Source: CAZUHK01 sp964620345
GTDB lineage: Bacteria > Planctomycetota > Phycisphaerae > Phycisphaerales > Zrk34
Reading direction: 5' to 3'
Assembly: GCA_964620345.1 (NCBI GenBank)
Contig: CAZUHK010000001.1
Span: 6,655-70,654, forward strand
Length of the DNA: 64,000 bases
A program made the translations under genes and the position numbers. Under the pieces are notes generated by a model. It was not told the origin of the DNA and did not search any database. It saw nothing but the letters and a program-made list of their open reading frames with translations. Below are positions 1 to 7,578 of the stretch, piece by piece; the stretch's first letter is position 1; the number at the start of each line of letters is the position of its first letter.

Positions 1-317
1 GGGCCGTCTTTGAAGTCCGCCCAAAGCACGGCCCCGGGCAGATGACTGACCCGATACTCCCGCGCGGATCGGGTATCGACGAGCAACACGTCAGCCGATT
101 CGTCCGCTTCGATCATCGCCACCAATTGCGATTGGCTCAGCACCGGGGCGTCGTACGCTTCGACCGCCCATTGGGCCTTGGCGTCGAACGCCGCCGACTG
201 ATCCGCCGCGTCGCGGTTCGAGCAGCCGCTCAACAACGCAACCGCTCCCATCATCAGCGCGATGGCGACACGCTTGGCGCGGGGCAGGCCTGATTCGGCG
301 ATTCCATTGATACGCAT
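1..317 (-). CDS. Rhodanese-like lipoprotein (C-terminus cut by window edge)
   Basis: An open frame runs from ATG at 317 to the window edge, about 105 codons without a stop. The N-terminus is a lipoprotein signal: basic start, hydrophobic core, then the lipobox LLSGC near residue 32. After a short linker comes the start of a rhodanese domain (LLVDTR, then HLPGA), a conserved N-terminal signature of that fold. The catalytic-loop cysteine would lie outside the window. The start is only 12 nt after the arsR stop and on the same strand, so this is probably the last visible gene of the arsM-arsR unit. A role in sulfur or thiol handling linked to arsenic is inference. Confidence 0.78.
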   Translation of the reverse strand, partial: MRINGIAESGLPRAKRVAIALMMGAVALLSGCSNRDAADQSAAFDAKAQWAVEAYDAPVLSQSQLVAMIEADESADVLLVDTRSAREYRVSHLPGAVLWADFKDG

Positions 318-329
318 CCCACTGCCCTT

Positions 330-674
330 TCAATCTTCTCGATGAACACCACTGAACCGCAACTGACAGCAGCCCAGGTCGATGCTGTCGGCGGACGTGC
401 GGGCATGAAGGTCCGATGCCAGCCGATACCGCACCGCCTTGCCATCGCGCTCGGCCACGACCAGGCCCGCGTCGCGCATGACGCGCAGGTGATGCGAGAG
501 CAAGCTCTGATCGATCCGAAGCATGTCGTTGAGCTCGCCCACGCGTCGGGGGTGGTCCAGCAGCAGGCGCACCACGCCCAGCCGCGTCGAATCAGACAAC
601 ACGCGAAGAATCTGCGCGCACGGGTCGGCGCTCTGCGGGGCGCGGGCGGGGCGGCGGGTGCGGGGCGTTTGCAT
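330..674 (-). CDS. arsR: ArsR/SmtB-family winged-helix repressor
   Basis: A 114-residue protein with the ArsR winged helix: an early helix containing ILRVLSDSTRLGVV, the recognition region LLSHHLRVMRDAGLV, then the wing with ERDGKAVRYRL. The C-terminus contains a CC pair (DLGCCQLRF), a plausible As(III) or thiol sensing site by family analogy. I chose ATG 674 over ATG 704. It has a purine-rich AAGG upstream, and an operator-like palindrome (690-703) would otherwise fall inside the coding region. It lies between arsM upstream and a rhodanese lipoprotein downstream, all on the minus strand, so it probably represses its own operon in response to arsenite. Confidence 0.82.
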   Translation of the reverse strand: MQTPRTRRPARAPQSADPCAQILRVLSDSTRLGVVRLLLDHPRRVGELNDMLRIDQSLLSHHLRVMRDAGLVVAERDGKAVRYRLASDLHARTSADSIDLGCCQLRFSGVHRED

Positions 675-689
675 GTTGGGGCCTTCATA

Positions 690-703
690 TGAACGGGCGT
701 TCA
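690..703. promoter_or_regulatory. Palindrome TGAACG-gg-CGTTCA, candidate ArsR operator
   Basis: Two perfect 6-bp half-sites are separated by two bases, starting 15 nt upstream of the arsR ATG. The TGAA...TTCA ends resemble SmtB/ArsR operator half-sites. A further TTCAT follows directly (700-706). Its position fits autoregulation of arsR. Binding is inferred. Confidence 0.45.
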
Positions 704-719
704 TTCATCCGGTCAAAGT

Positions 720-786
720 GAACCCACGGCCGGGGGGGGGAGCCGTGGGTTCGGGTTGAACCCGCGGTTGGGGAAGCCGCGGGTTC
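720..786. repeat. Two adjacent strong hairpins between arsM and arsR
   Basis: Hairpin 1 pairs GAACCCACGGC (720-730) with GCCGTGGGTTC (742-752). Hairpin 2 pairs GAACCCGCGGTT (758-769) with AGCCGCGGGTTC (775-786), with one G-T pair. They share the GAACCC...GGGTTC frame and look like two copies of one unit. There is no T-tract on either strand, so they are more likely mRNA-stabilising or REP-like structures than intrinsic terminators. They could uncouple arsM from arsR expression. Confidence 0.45.
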
Positions 787-808
787 GGTCGGGAAACGGG
801 CAAGTGAG

Positions 809-2032
809 CTAACAGCAGCCGGAATCGGGATCGCAGCAGGGCGAATCATCAGCCAGTTCAGTGGCCCGGTAGTCCAGGCCCTTGCTCTGGCGGGGCGGGC
901 GGATCGCGGCATGGGCGCAATCAAAGGTCGGTGCATCTTCGATCGGCACGGCCTGGCGCGGCTCGACGCCGTTGACGTGACCGGCGTAGGGGCCCAGCGG
1001 ATCGGTCATCAGTCGGTAGGTCTTCTCGCACACCGCCATGCGCTGGCCGCGGTGCAGCACGTGGCCGTCGTCATCGCGCACCTGCTTCCACGGGCCGGTG
1101 TAGATCACCGCCTGATTGCGGTCCAGGCAAGGCCCTTCCTTGCCCTTGTACGCGCGGACGGTGACGGAGCGGAACTCGATGCCATCGATCGTCTGCCACG
1201 GCTCATCCTGACGCTTGAGCAACTCGACGCCGTAGAAGCCGGCTTCCTCGAACATTTTGAGAAACCGATCCTCGCGGAATGCGCCTGAAAGGCAGCCGGA
1301 CCACAGATGCGGGTCATTGAGAATCTCAGGCGTGGGGTCTTCGTCGCAGACAATGTCCGAGATGACCACGCGGCCGCCGGGCCGAAGCACGCGATGCATT
1401 TCGCCGAAGAGCTGCTGCTTCTCTTGGGTACGCACGAGGTTCAGCACGCAGTTGCTCACGATCAGATCGACGCTGTTGTCAGCGACGAGCGGTTCATCCC
1501 GGCGAAGCCGATCGCAATACGCGCGGTACTCATCGGCCTGCTCGACGCTGGTGATCGGGTTGTCCGCCAGCCACGCGGCGGCACGATCGAGGTCGAGCGC
1601 CATGTCCTGAATCCGTGCCTTGCGGAACGCGACGTTGCGACAACCGATTTTCTCCGCCATCTGGTCCTGATGCTTTCGGGCCAGCGCCAACATCGCGTCG
1701 TTGAAGTCCAGGCCGATGACGCGGCCGGCCGCCCCGACCTTCTGGGCGAGGATGTAACACACCTTGCCCGCGCCGCAGCCCAGGTCCATCACCACGTCGC
1801 CGGCGCGGGCGTGGGCCGATGGATCGCCGCAGCCATAATCCTTCTCGATGATCTCGTCGGGCAGCATCTTCAGATATTGCGCGTCGTACTCGGCCGTGGG
1901 GCAGCACAGCCCCGGCTCGAACGTCCGGGCCCCCTTGGCGTAGCGATCACGAATCGCGTGTTCCAGCGACGAGCCATCCGATTCGGACACGCCCGGGTGG
2001 CGCGGATCGCTTTGCAGCAGGTGTGCATTCAT
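809..2032 (-). CDS. arsM: ArsM-type arsenite S-adenosylmethionine methyltransferase
   Basis: A class I SAM methyltransferase of about 407 residues with the ArsM hallmarks. These are YGCGDP just before the SAM motif (DLGCGAGKVCYILA), the conserved Cys in SNCVLNL, and another in SGCLSGAF; the three cysteines bind As(III) in characterised ArsM. It is longer than minimal ArsM: a C-terminal extension of about 120 residues ends in a Cys tail (CCDPDSGCC) that could hold As(III). A TACAAT box at 2075-2080 excludes the ATG at 2086. I prefer ATG 2032 (purine-rich GGAAGTGGA upstream), with ATG 2053 also possible. It heads the arsM-arsR-rhodanese unit and should methylate and so volatilise or detoxify arsenite in the cytoplasm. 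Confidence 0.85.
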   Translation of the reverse strand: MNAHLLQSDPRHPGVSESDGSSLEHAIRDRYAKGARTFEPGLCCPTAEYDAQYLKMLPDEIIEKDYGCGDPSAHARAGDVVMDLGCGAGKVCYILAQKVGAAGRVIGLDFNDAMLALARKHQDQMAEKIGCRNVAFRKARIQDMALDLDRAAAWLADNPITSVEQADEYRAYCDRLRRDEPLVADNSVDLIVSNCVLNLVRTQEKQQLFGEMHRVLRPGGRVVISDIVCDEDPTPEILNDPHLWSGCLSGAFREDRFLKMFEEAGFYGVELLKRQDEPWQTIDGIEFRSVTVRAYKGKEGPCLDRNQAVIYTGPWKQVRDDDGHVLHRGQRMAVCEKTYRLMTDPLGPYAGHVNGVEPRQAVPIEDAPTFDCAHAAIRPPRQSKGLDYRATELADDSPCCDPDSGCC

Positions 2033-2237
2033 GTTTGTTGATTCCACTTCCATCGGCCCGACCTGGCCGCATCCATTGTAACGCACGGTTTGCTTGCGGT
2101 TAGCGGTATGTCGTGCTCGTCCGCCGGACCTTACGCCTGCGGATCAGGAATTCTTGACCTCCGATCGCCGCATCGCCCCAGCACGGTCAGGCCCATCCGC
2201 CACGCGCGGCCCGCGGCCACCTCGCCGCCGACATGCC

Positions 2238-2390
2238 GCCGACCAGACCTTGCACCAGTCATTGATCCACTTCGCCTTCAACACCGCCTTCACCGCCGGA
2301 TGCTGGGCCAGCGACTTCTACCAACGCCAACGCGCCAAGGAAAAAGCACACTACACCGCTGGCATCACCAGGTCGGGCCAAACGGGAAAC
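2238..2390 (+). pseudogene. Possible IS110-like transposase C-terminal remnant
   Basis: The 2081-2527 interval has no convincing intact gene. One frame across 2238-2390 encodes a segment with FAFNTAFTAGCWASDFYQRQ followed by RAKEKAHYTA. It recalls the C-terminal region of IS110/IS116/IS902 transposases (…W…YYQRQRA.GK.HH.A…). It has no start, no catalytic DEDD residues, and runs into unrelated sequence. I read it as a decayed fragment, with low confidence. Confidence 0.22.
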
Positions 2391-2527
2391 GTCGGTTACT
2401 GTTTTACCCGGTGCCCCTGCCTCGGTAGGTGGTTTAATGGCGGCAGTCAGGGTCACGGAGCTAAGATGTCCCAAGCGATCGGGCACCCGACCCCGACCTT
2501 CCGAACGAGTCCAAACAGGGAGCTTCC

Positions 2528-4375
2528 ATGCCACCGATCACCGCGTCCACACGTCAGCCGCTGCTGCCATGGCTGCTGCTCGCCCTGCTGTTGCCGGGCG
2601 GCCGGACCTTATTGGCCGCCGATCCGCAACCGGTCCGGCGGGATTTCGGCTACATCACCGACGGCCACCACTACCGGGAAATCTGGTGGCGCGAATACCG
2701 ATCCGATGAGGCCACGGCGCTGCTGCTGCATTTCAACCCGCCACGGTCTGTCGCCTGGGCCCGGCCGGGCGACCGCAAGATCGCCGCGGCAGAAGAACCG
2801 GCGAACGAAGAGATCGACGCCCTGTTCGCCGACGCCCTCGACGAAAACAAGGCCGATGCCGGGCTGGGGATGGATGTCGGACTCAAGGTGGAAAAATCCA
2901 TGGGACGCGACCGCGACGAAGTCCCCCCCGATGGTGTCGTTTACGACTACAGCCCGAATGAGGTCTCGATCAACCTGCCCGAGGGCATCGCCAAAACAGA
3001 GAATGGCCGATTCGACGCAGGGCTGGCGTTTTCCGGCCGGGCCGGCTTGCGACTGGTGATCGGCAAGCGCGGCTCGGTCGAGTCCATGGAAGGATGGTTC
3101 TACCCGGAGAAACTGCCCAAGGAGGAACCGGTCGGCCTGCTGGCCAGTCGCGCCGACGGGGCGCGGCTGCTGTTGCGCCCCGATGGACACGTCGAGCTGC
3201 GATGGCGGAAATCTGCCAACAACACCGCATGGAAAAGTCTGCGAAGCAAAGACCCCATCGAACCGGGGCAATGGACACACATCGCCGTCTACGACTGGCT
3301 GACCCACCACGTGGAGGAATTCAGGGGCCACCGGCCGGAAATCCGGCTCGGGATCAACGGCAAGGTCAGCGCAAGCACCAAAACGCGATACCAAAAACCT
3401 GCGGGCGAGCACTTCATGAAGCCCGGCGTCTTCTTCATCGGCCAACGTCCCGACGGCGATGGCTTGTTCACCGGCCGCATGGACGAAATCCGCGTGGCCA
3501 GCCGACGACGCTACGTCGAACCGACCGACCAGCCGTGGCTCGATCCCCAACGCAGCAACGCGGTGAACTTCGCCCCCCCCGACTTCCCGGAGGATACCCG
3601 CGTCTTTCACGCAGACTTTGAAAGCCCCAAATTGCCCGTCGCTTCCAAACCCGATGCCCGCATCGACTGGGACCCGGGCGAAGACGCCTCGTTCGAAGAT
3701 ATGCAGATCGACGGTCCCTACGGCCGGGCTCTGGTGATCGATCCGGCGCTGGGGTTTGCGAAGATCCCCATCCACGGCCTGGACCCGCACCAAGGCACCT
3801 TCGAGATGTTCATCAAGCCCATGAACTGGGACAACCATCAGTACGCCGCGACGAAATGGCGGAATTACCGCATGGCCGTCGCCCGCTTCATGGGCCGCCA
3901 CAAGCCCAGCGGCCGCATCGTCGAGTTCATGCGCATCACCATCCCCCGCGCCTCGATCTTCGACCGGCCGGCACAGACCATGCGCCCCGGCCAGTGGAGC
4001 CACCTGATATTCACCTGGTCCCGGGAAGACCGCCACGACAGCGAGTGGGGCAAGCGCCCCGCCGGCACACCCGCGACGGGCTTGAAGGGGCTGCGCAACG
4101 GCCGGGACATCTGGATCGTCAACCTCGAACGCGATGGCGAGCTGATCCAGACCGACGAGGACCTGGACAAAATCGAGCCGCGCTACGTGGAGCTCGGCAT
4201 TGCCCAGGACATCGCGGCCTGGCAGTACGAGCGGCCCACGATCGCCGTGGACGAGGTCATCGGACACGATCGGCCGCTGAACCAAGCGCAGCAGATCCGC
4301 GCCTGGACGCGCTGGGGCGGGCCCAGGCCCGAACCGGACGAGGCGACCGAGGCCGATGAGAAAGACGGCGGATGA
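2528..4375 (+). CDS. Secreted protein with two LamG/concanavalin-A-like domains
   Basis: A 615-residue protein starting 11 nt after AGGGAG. Residues 1-32 form a clear Sec signal peptide (hydrophobic LLPWLLLALLLPGG, cleavage near LLAAD). Two jelly-roll regions can be recognised, at about residues 155-290 and 365-585. Both have the LamG pattern: a strand with EGWFYP or FEMFIKP, then a QWTHIAVY or QWSHLIFTW strand, then an IDEVI or MDEIRVASRR strand at the end. There is no membrane anchor or enzyme motif. LamG-type domains bind carbohydrate or protein ligands, and such secreted proteins are common in planctomycetes. The ligand is unknown. The gene stands alone, with a minus-strand gene downstream. 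Confidence 0.75.
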   Translation: MPPITASTRQPLLPWLLLALLLPGGRTLLAADPQPVRRDFGYITDGHHYREIWWREYRSDEATALLLHFNPPRSVAWARPGDRKIAAAEEPANEEIDALFADALDENKADAGLGMDVGLKVEKSMGRDRDEVPPDGVVYDYSPNEVSINLPEGIAKTENGRFDAGLAFSGRAGLRLVIGKRGSVESMEGWFYPEKLPKEEPVGLLASRADGARLLLRPDGHVELRWRKSANNTAWKSLRSKDPIEPGQWTHIAVYDWLTHHVEEFRGHRPEIRLGINGKVSASTKTRYQKPAGEHFMKPGVFFIGQRPDGDGLFTGRMDEIRVASRRRYVEPTDQPWLDPQRSNAVNFAPPDFPEDTRVFHADFESPKLPVASKPDARIDWDPGEDASFEDMQIDGPYGRALVIDPALGFAKIPIHGLDPHQGTFEMFIKPMNWDNHQYAATKWRNYRMAVARFMGRHKPSGRIVEFMRITIPRASIFDRPAQTMRPGQWSHLIFTWSREDRHDSEWGKRPAGTPATGLKGLRNGRDIWIVNLERDGELIQTDEDLDKIEPRYVELGIAQDIAAWQYERPTIAVDEVIGHDRPLNQAQQIRAWTRWGGPRPEPDEATEADEKDGG

Positions 4376-4621
4376 GTTGTCAGCCCGACCGCAGATCGCA
4401 CGTCGCTGAGAAGTTGAATGCCCCGATCCCCCGGCCGACCGCCGCCCAGATGCCTCAAAAGCCCTGAGGGTCGCCACACCGATCTCGCTCGCCCATAAAG
4501 CACTTACCGCTTAGCGCAATCGGCGCTGTCGCCGTGGTCCGATTACCCCTCGCGGACCCGCTCAACACGAACCCCGACCGGGAGCGAGCGGTCGTCGGGC
4601 GGGGGACCGGGCGGGCGTGGG

Positions 4622-5638
4622 TCACCCCAGCATCTTTGCGATATCGACCGGGTTGCCCGTCTGGCAGCTCTCGACCGCGGCGCAGACCATGGCGAAGCTC
4701 TTGATGTTGTCGTGGCATTCGCTCTGGGGGACCGTGCCGTGGGCCAGGAACCGGAGCATCTCGCGGATCGCCGCGTGCTGGCCGCGGACGTCGGGCTGCT
4801 CGGCCCGCACATCCACCGCGGTCGGCTCGGGCGTGAAGCCATCGCCATCGCTGCGGTAGCCGGTGGCGCGTTGGTCGTGCTCGTAATGGAGCGAGCCATC
4901 GGTGCATTGGAAGCGCCAGTCGCCGTCCCATGAATTGTGCCGGCCCCGGGCGCACCACGAGCCGGCGTAGCTGAAGCGCACCTGGTCGGTCATGCGAAAC
5001 ACCGCGTGCGCGGCGATGCCATCGCGGCCCCAGGAGTCGGGCGTGTTGAAGTCCTCGGCGTAGACGCGCAGCGGATCGACGCGGCCCATCTTGCGGGCCA
5101 GGTCGAAGTGGTGGATCGCCATGTCGACCAGCAGCACGTGGTCCATCGCCGCGCGGAAGCCGCCGAAGTTCGAGCGGAGAAAGAAGTCGCACTTGATCGC
5201 GGTAAGCCGGCCGAGGGTGGCGTTGCCGACCGCCTCGGCGACGTCGAGCACGCCCGCGTTCCACCGCCGGCTCTGGCTGACCATGTACATCATGCCGGTC
5301 TGTTCGGCCGTGGCGACCATGCGCCTGGCCTGCTCGAATGTCTCGGCCATGGGCTTTTCGCCGATGACGTGCCGGCCGGCTTCGAGCGCCTTGCAGGTCA
5401 CGTCGGCGTGGGCGGACGGCACGGTCAGGTCCACCACGAAGTCGCAGGCGTGATCGGCCAGCGCCTTGTCCAGGTCGTCGTACGCCACGGCGCCGTCGAC
5501 CTCGTGCTCTTCGATTCTCTGCTCGGCCGCCTGCTTGCGCAGATCGACCACGGCGGGGATGCTCACCCCCTCGGCCAGCAGCGACTTGAACCACGGGTGG
5601 GAAATGCCCCCCGCGCCGACGACGATTGCTTGTGCCAT
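4622..5638 (-). CDS. Gfo/Idh/MocA-family NAD(P)-dependent oxidoreductase
   Basis: A 338-residue protein with the N-terminal Rossmann fold (VGAGGISHPW instead of the classic GxGxxG), the family signature EKPMA near residue 98, and the C-terminal alpha/beta domain with the HH-type region (MAIHHFDLAR). The length is normal for the family. Members oxidise sugars, inositols or sugar derivatives; the substrate cannot be read here. CAGGAACG precedes ATG 5638. The next gene on the same strand (hydrolase) ends 27 nt upstream, so the two may be co-transcribed. Confidence 0.9.
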   Translation of the reverse strand: MAQAIVVGAGGISHPWFKSLLAEGVSIPAVVDLRKQAAEQRIEEHEVDGAVAYDDLDKALADHACDFVVDLTVPSAHADVTCKALEAGRHVIGEKPMAETFEQARRMVATAEQTGMMYMVSQSRRWNAGVLDVAEAVGNATLGRLTAIKCDFFLRSNFGGFRAAMDHVLLVDMAIHHFDLARKMGRVDPLRVYAEDFNTPDSWGRDGIAAHAVFRMTDQVRFSYAGSWCARGRHNSWDGDWRFQCTDGSLHYEHDQRATGYRSDGDGFTPEPTAVDVRAEQPDVRGQHAAIREMLRFLAHGTVPQSECHDNIKSFAMVCAAVESCQTGNPVDIAKMLG

Positions 5639-5665
5639 GTCAGATCGTTCCTGTTCGATTCGGCC

Positions 5666-6442
5666 CTACAACAAATGCGTTTCGAGGAAAGCCACCGTCG
5701 TCGCCAGCAGGCGTTCGCGGTCGGGCACCTCGGTGAAATCGTGATCGGCGGTGGTCATCTCGATCCGCTCGCACGGGCGGTGGAGCTGGGCGCACCGCCG
5801 CTGGTAGTGTCGCGATTCGTCGACATCGACCACCTCATCGGCGGTGGAATGGAAGACGATGATCGGCGCATCGCTGTCGGCGAGGCGAGCGGGGGTGTTG
5901 ACCGCGTCGAGCGCGGCGACGAAGCCGGCGCCGAGCTTCAGGCCACGGTACGGCGCCCAGCCCTGGTGTTCGAGCACGGCGCGCAGACCGGTCTTGGCCG
6001 TGGCGCCGAAGGTGCGCGGCATGTCGTACACCGGCGCCCACAGGGCCAGCGCCGCGGCGTTTCGCTCGGCGTCGATCGCCACGGCCGGCAGCGCCCCCAG
6101 CGACACGCCGACCCACGCCAGCTTCCGGTGGTCGCACCACGGCTGGGCCGCGGCCCAGTCGGCCACGGCGCGGCAGTCGTCGATCATGCGCCCGATGGTG
6201 TGTTCGGTGAAGTCGCCGGTCGATTCGCCGCAGCCGGACTGATCGAAGCGGACGCAGGCGATGCCGACCGCGTTGAGCCGGCGGGCGAACTCGACCTGGT
6301 GATAGCTCTTGCCCAGCCGATTACCCGTCAGGCCGTGGACCACGAAGACCGTGGGCCGGGGGCCATCGCCCTCATCAGGCCGATCGACGGACACGGCGAG
6401 CCGCTCGTCGCCGCTGGGTATGTGATGGAACGTCATCGCCAT
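5666..6442 (-). CDS. Alpha/beta hydrolase (serine hydrolase)
   Basis: A 258-residue alpha/beta hydrolase. It has VVHGLTG (oxyanion region), the nucleophile elbow GVSLG, an acid region in HSTADEVV, and the catalytic His in TADHDF near the C-terminus. No signal peptide is visible, so it is cytoplasmic. The frame is open further upstream, but I place the start at ATG 6442. A TACAAT box at 6451-6456 lies just 8 nt before it with no Shine-Dalgarno, matching the leaderless layout of several genes in this window. The substrate is unknown; the family includes esterases and peptidase-like dienelactone hydrolase relatives. Confidence 0.85.
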   Translation of the reverse strand: MAMTFHHIPSGDERLAVSVDRPDEGDGPRPTVFVVHGLTGNRLGKSYHQVEFARRLNAVGIACVRFDQSGCGESTGDFTEHTIGRMIDDCRAVADWAAAQPWCDHRKLAWVGVSLGALPAVAIDAERNAAALALWAPVYDMPRTFGATAKTGLRAVLEHQGWAPYRGLKLGAGFVAALDAVNTPARLADSDAPIIVFHSTADEVVDVDESRHYQRRCAQLHRPCERIEMTTADHDFTEVPDRERLLATTVAFLETHLL

Positions 6443-6450
6443 GGCGGGCG

Positions 6451-6456
6451 ATTGTA
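6451..6456 (-). promoter_or_regulatory. -10 box TACAAT, 8 nt before the hydrolase ATG
   Basis: A near-consensus -10 hexamer on the minus strand. Transcription would start close to the ATG at 6442, giving a leaderless or nearly leaderless mRNA. No clear -35 box is visible. Confidence 0.45.
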
Positions 6457-6582
6457 ATGCAATGCGCCGCGCATTGTCCTCGTCCGCGTCATCGTCATCG
6501 TCCGCGTACTCGGTCCTCCATTGCAACGCTTCGATTACGATTACGAGGATGAACGAGGGCGCGACGGTCACGGCGTGATCGC

Positions 6583-6588
6583 TATGAT
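6583..6588 (+). promoter_or_regulatory. -10 box TATGAT, 6 nt before the rluB ATG
   Basis: The hexamer is followed by GCGGAG and the ATG at 6595. Any transcript would begin at or next to the start codon. No -35 box is visible. Confidence 0.45.
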
Positions 6589-6594
6589 GCGGAG

Positions 6595-7392
6595 ATGGCG
6601 AGCAAACGGACGAGGGCCGACGATTTTCCCCCCGAGCTTCGCGACGCGTCGCGCGGGCCGCGGCTGCACAAGGCGATGGCCGAGGCGGGCGTGGGCTCGC
6701 GTCGTGCCTGCGAGCGGTTGATCGAGCAGGGGCTGGTAACGGTCAACGGCCACCGCGTGACCGAGCCGCCGGTGTGGATTGACCCGGCGCAGGATCACAT
6801 CGCGGTGGACGGCAAGCCCGTGGCGCGCAAGAAGCGTGAGCTGGGCAAGCTGTACCTGATGGTGAACAAGCCGCGCGGGGTGATCTGCACCAACCGCGAC
6901 GAGCTGGGCCGGCGGCGGGTGATCGACCTGGTGCCCCACCACCAGCGGCTGCACTGCGTGGGCCGGCTCGACGCCGATTCGACCGGCCTGGTCCTGCTGA
7001 CCAACGACGGCGAGCTGACGCACAAGCTTGCCCACCCCAGCCACGAGGTGGCCAAGACGTATCGGGTCACCATCCAGGGCCGGCTCGACGAGGCCGCGGT
7101 CGATCGGCTGACAAACGGCATCTTTCTGGCCGACCGCACCGGCACACAAGGCAAGGCCCGCGCGACGAAGGTGCGCTTCGTCGATCGCGATCGCGAGCGC
7201 ACGCGGCTGGAGATCACGCTCCGCGAAGGCCGCAACCGCGAGATCCGCCGCATGCTCGCCAAGCTCGGTCACAAGGTGACCAAGCTGCGCCGCGTGGCGA
7301 TCGGCGGCGTGGTGCTCAAAGCCGTGGCCTCGGGTCAGTGGCGGGCGCTGAGCCGCGCCGAACTCAGCACGCTGCGCAAGGCCGGCGGATAG
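6595..7392 (+). CDS. rluB: RluB/RsuA-family pseudouridine synthase
   Basis: A 265-residue protein. It has an N-terminal S4 RNA-binding domain (KAMAEAGVGSRRACERLIEQ, then VNGHRV) and the RsuA/RluB catalytic domain. The latter contains the signature GRLDADSTGLVLLTNDGEL with the catalytic Asp, and ends with the usual LREGRNREIRRM and LRRVAIGG motifs. The family isomerises specific uridines of rRNA; RluB acts on 23S rRNA U2605 in E. coli. The stop TAG at 7390-7392 is also the first three bases of a dispersed repeat, so repeat insertion may have set the present end of the gene. Confidence 0.9.
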   Translation: MASKRTRADDFPPELRDASRGPRLHKAMAEAGVGSRRACERLIEQGLVTVNGHRVTEPPVWIDPAQDHIAVDGKPVARKKRELGKLYLMVNKPRGVICTNRDELGRRRVIDLVPHHQRLHCVGRLDADSTGLVLLTNDGELTHKLAHPSHEVAKTYRVTIQGRLDEAAVDRLTNGIFLADRTGTQGKARATKVRFVDRDRERTRLEITLREGRNREIRRMLAKLGHKVTKLRRVAIGGVVLKAVASGQWRALSRAELSTLRKAGG

Positions 7393-7513
7393 AGCAGGTT
7401 GCAGCGTGGCGTGGCGTCTGTCGGGCGCCACACCTTGTCCCCAAGGGCAAGGTGTGATGCCGTCCGCGCTCCCGCACACCTTGCCGCTAAAGCGGACAAG
7501 GTGTGATGCCCAC
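7390..7513. repeat. Dispersed palindromic repeat, copy A
   Basis: The copy starts with TAGAGCAGGTTGCAGCG, then has two hairpins built on ACACCTTG...CAAGGTGT (about 7430-7457 and 7474-7506). It lacks the second terminal arm seen in copy C. A 9-bp direct repeat GGCGGATAG flanks it (7384-7392 and 7517-7525), possibly a target duplication or chance. It sits between the convergent genes rluB and the AsmA-like gene. Confidence 0.7.
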
Positions 7514-7578
7514 GATGGCGGATAGGGAGCCGGGATTGCGAAGCCCGGATGTGCGGCGCCCGCTTCGCCGGTTCGCGG

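Noticed and set aside
720..786. Intrinsic terminators between arsM and arsR
   Set aside because: The hairpins are strong but have no T-tract on either strand.
2405..2470. Possible c-di-GMP (GEMM) riboswitch before the LamG gene
   Set aside because: GGTCACGGAGCTAAG and the paired CCCTGCC/GGCAG recall part of a GEMM aptamer, but the GGGCAAACC, GACGCAAAG and GGGTTACCG elements are missing.
2094..3059. Long plus-strand ORF overlapping the LamG gene
   Set aside because: Its second half is an out-of-frame shadow of the LamG gene; only the 2238-2390 part resembles a protein family.
4937..6457. 506-codon plus-strand ORF
   Set aside because: It is antisense to the oxidoreductase and hydrolase genes and is rich in His/Arg/Val in a way typical of antisense frames in high-GC DNA.
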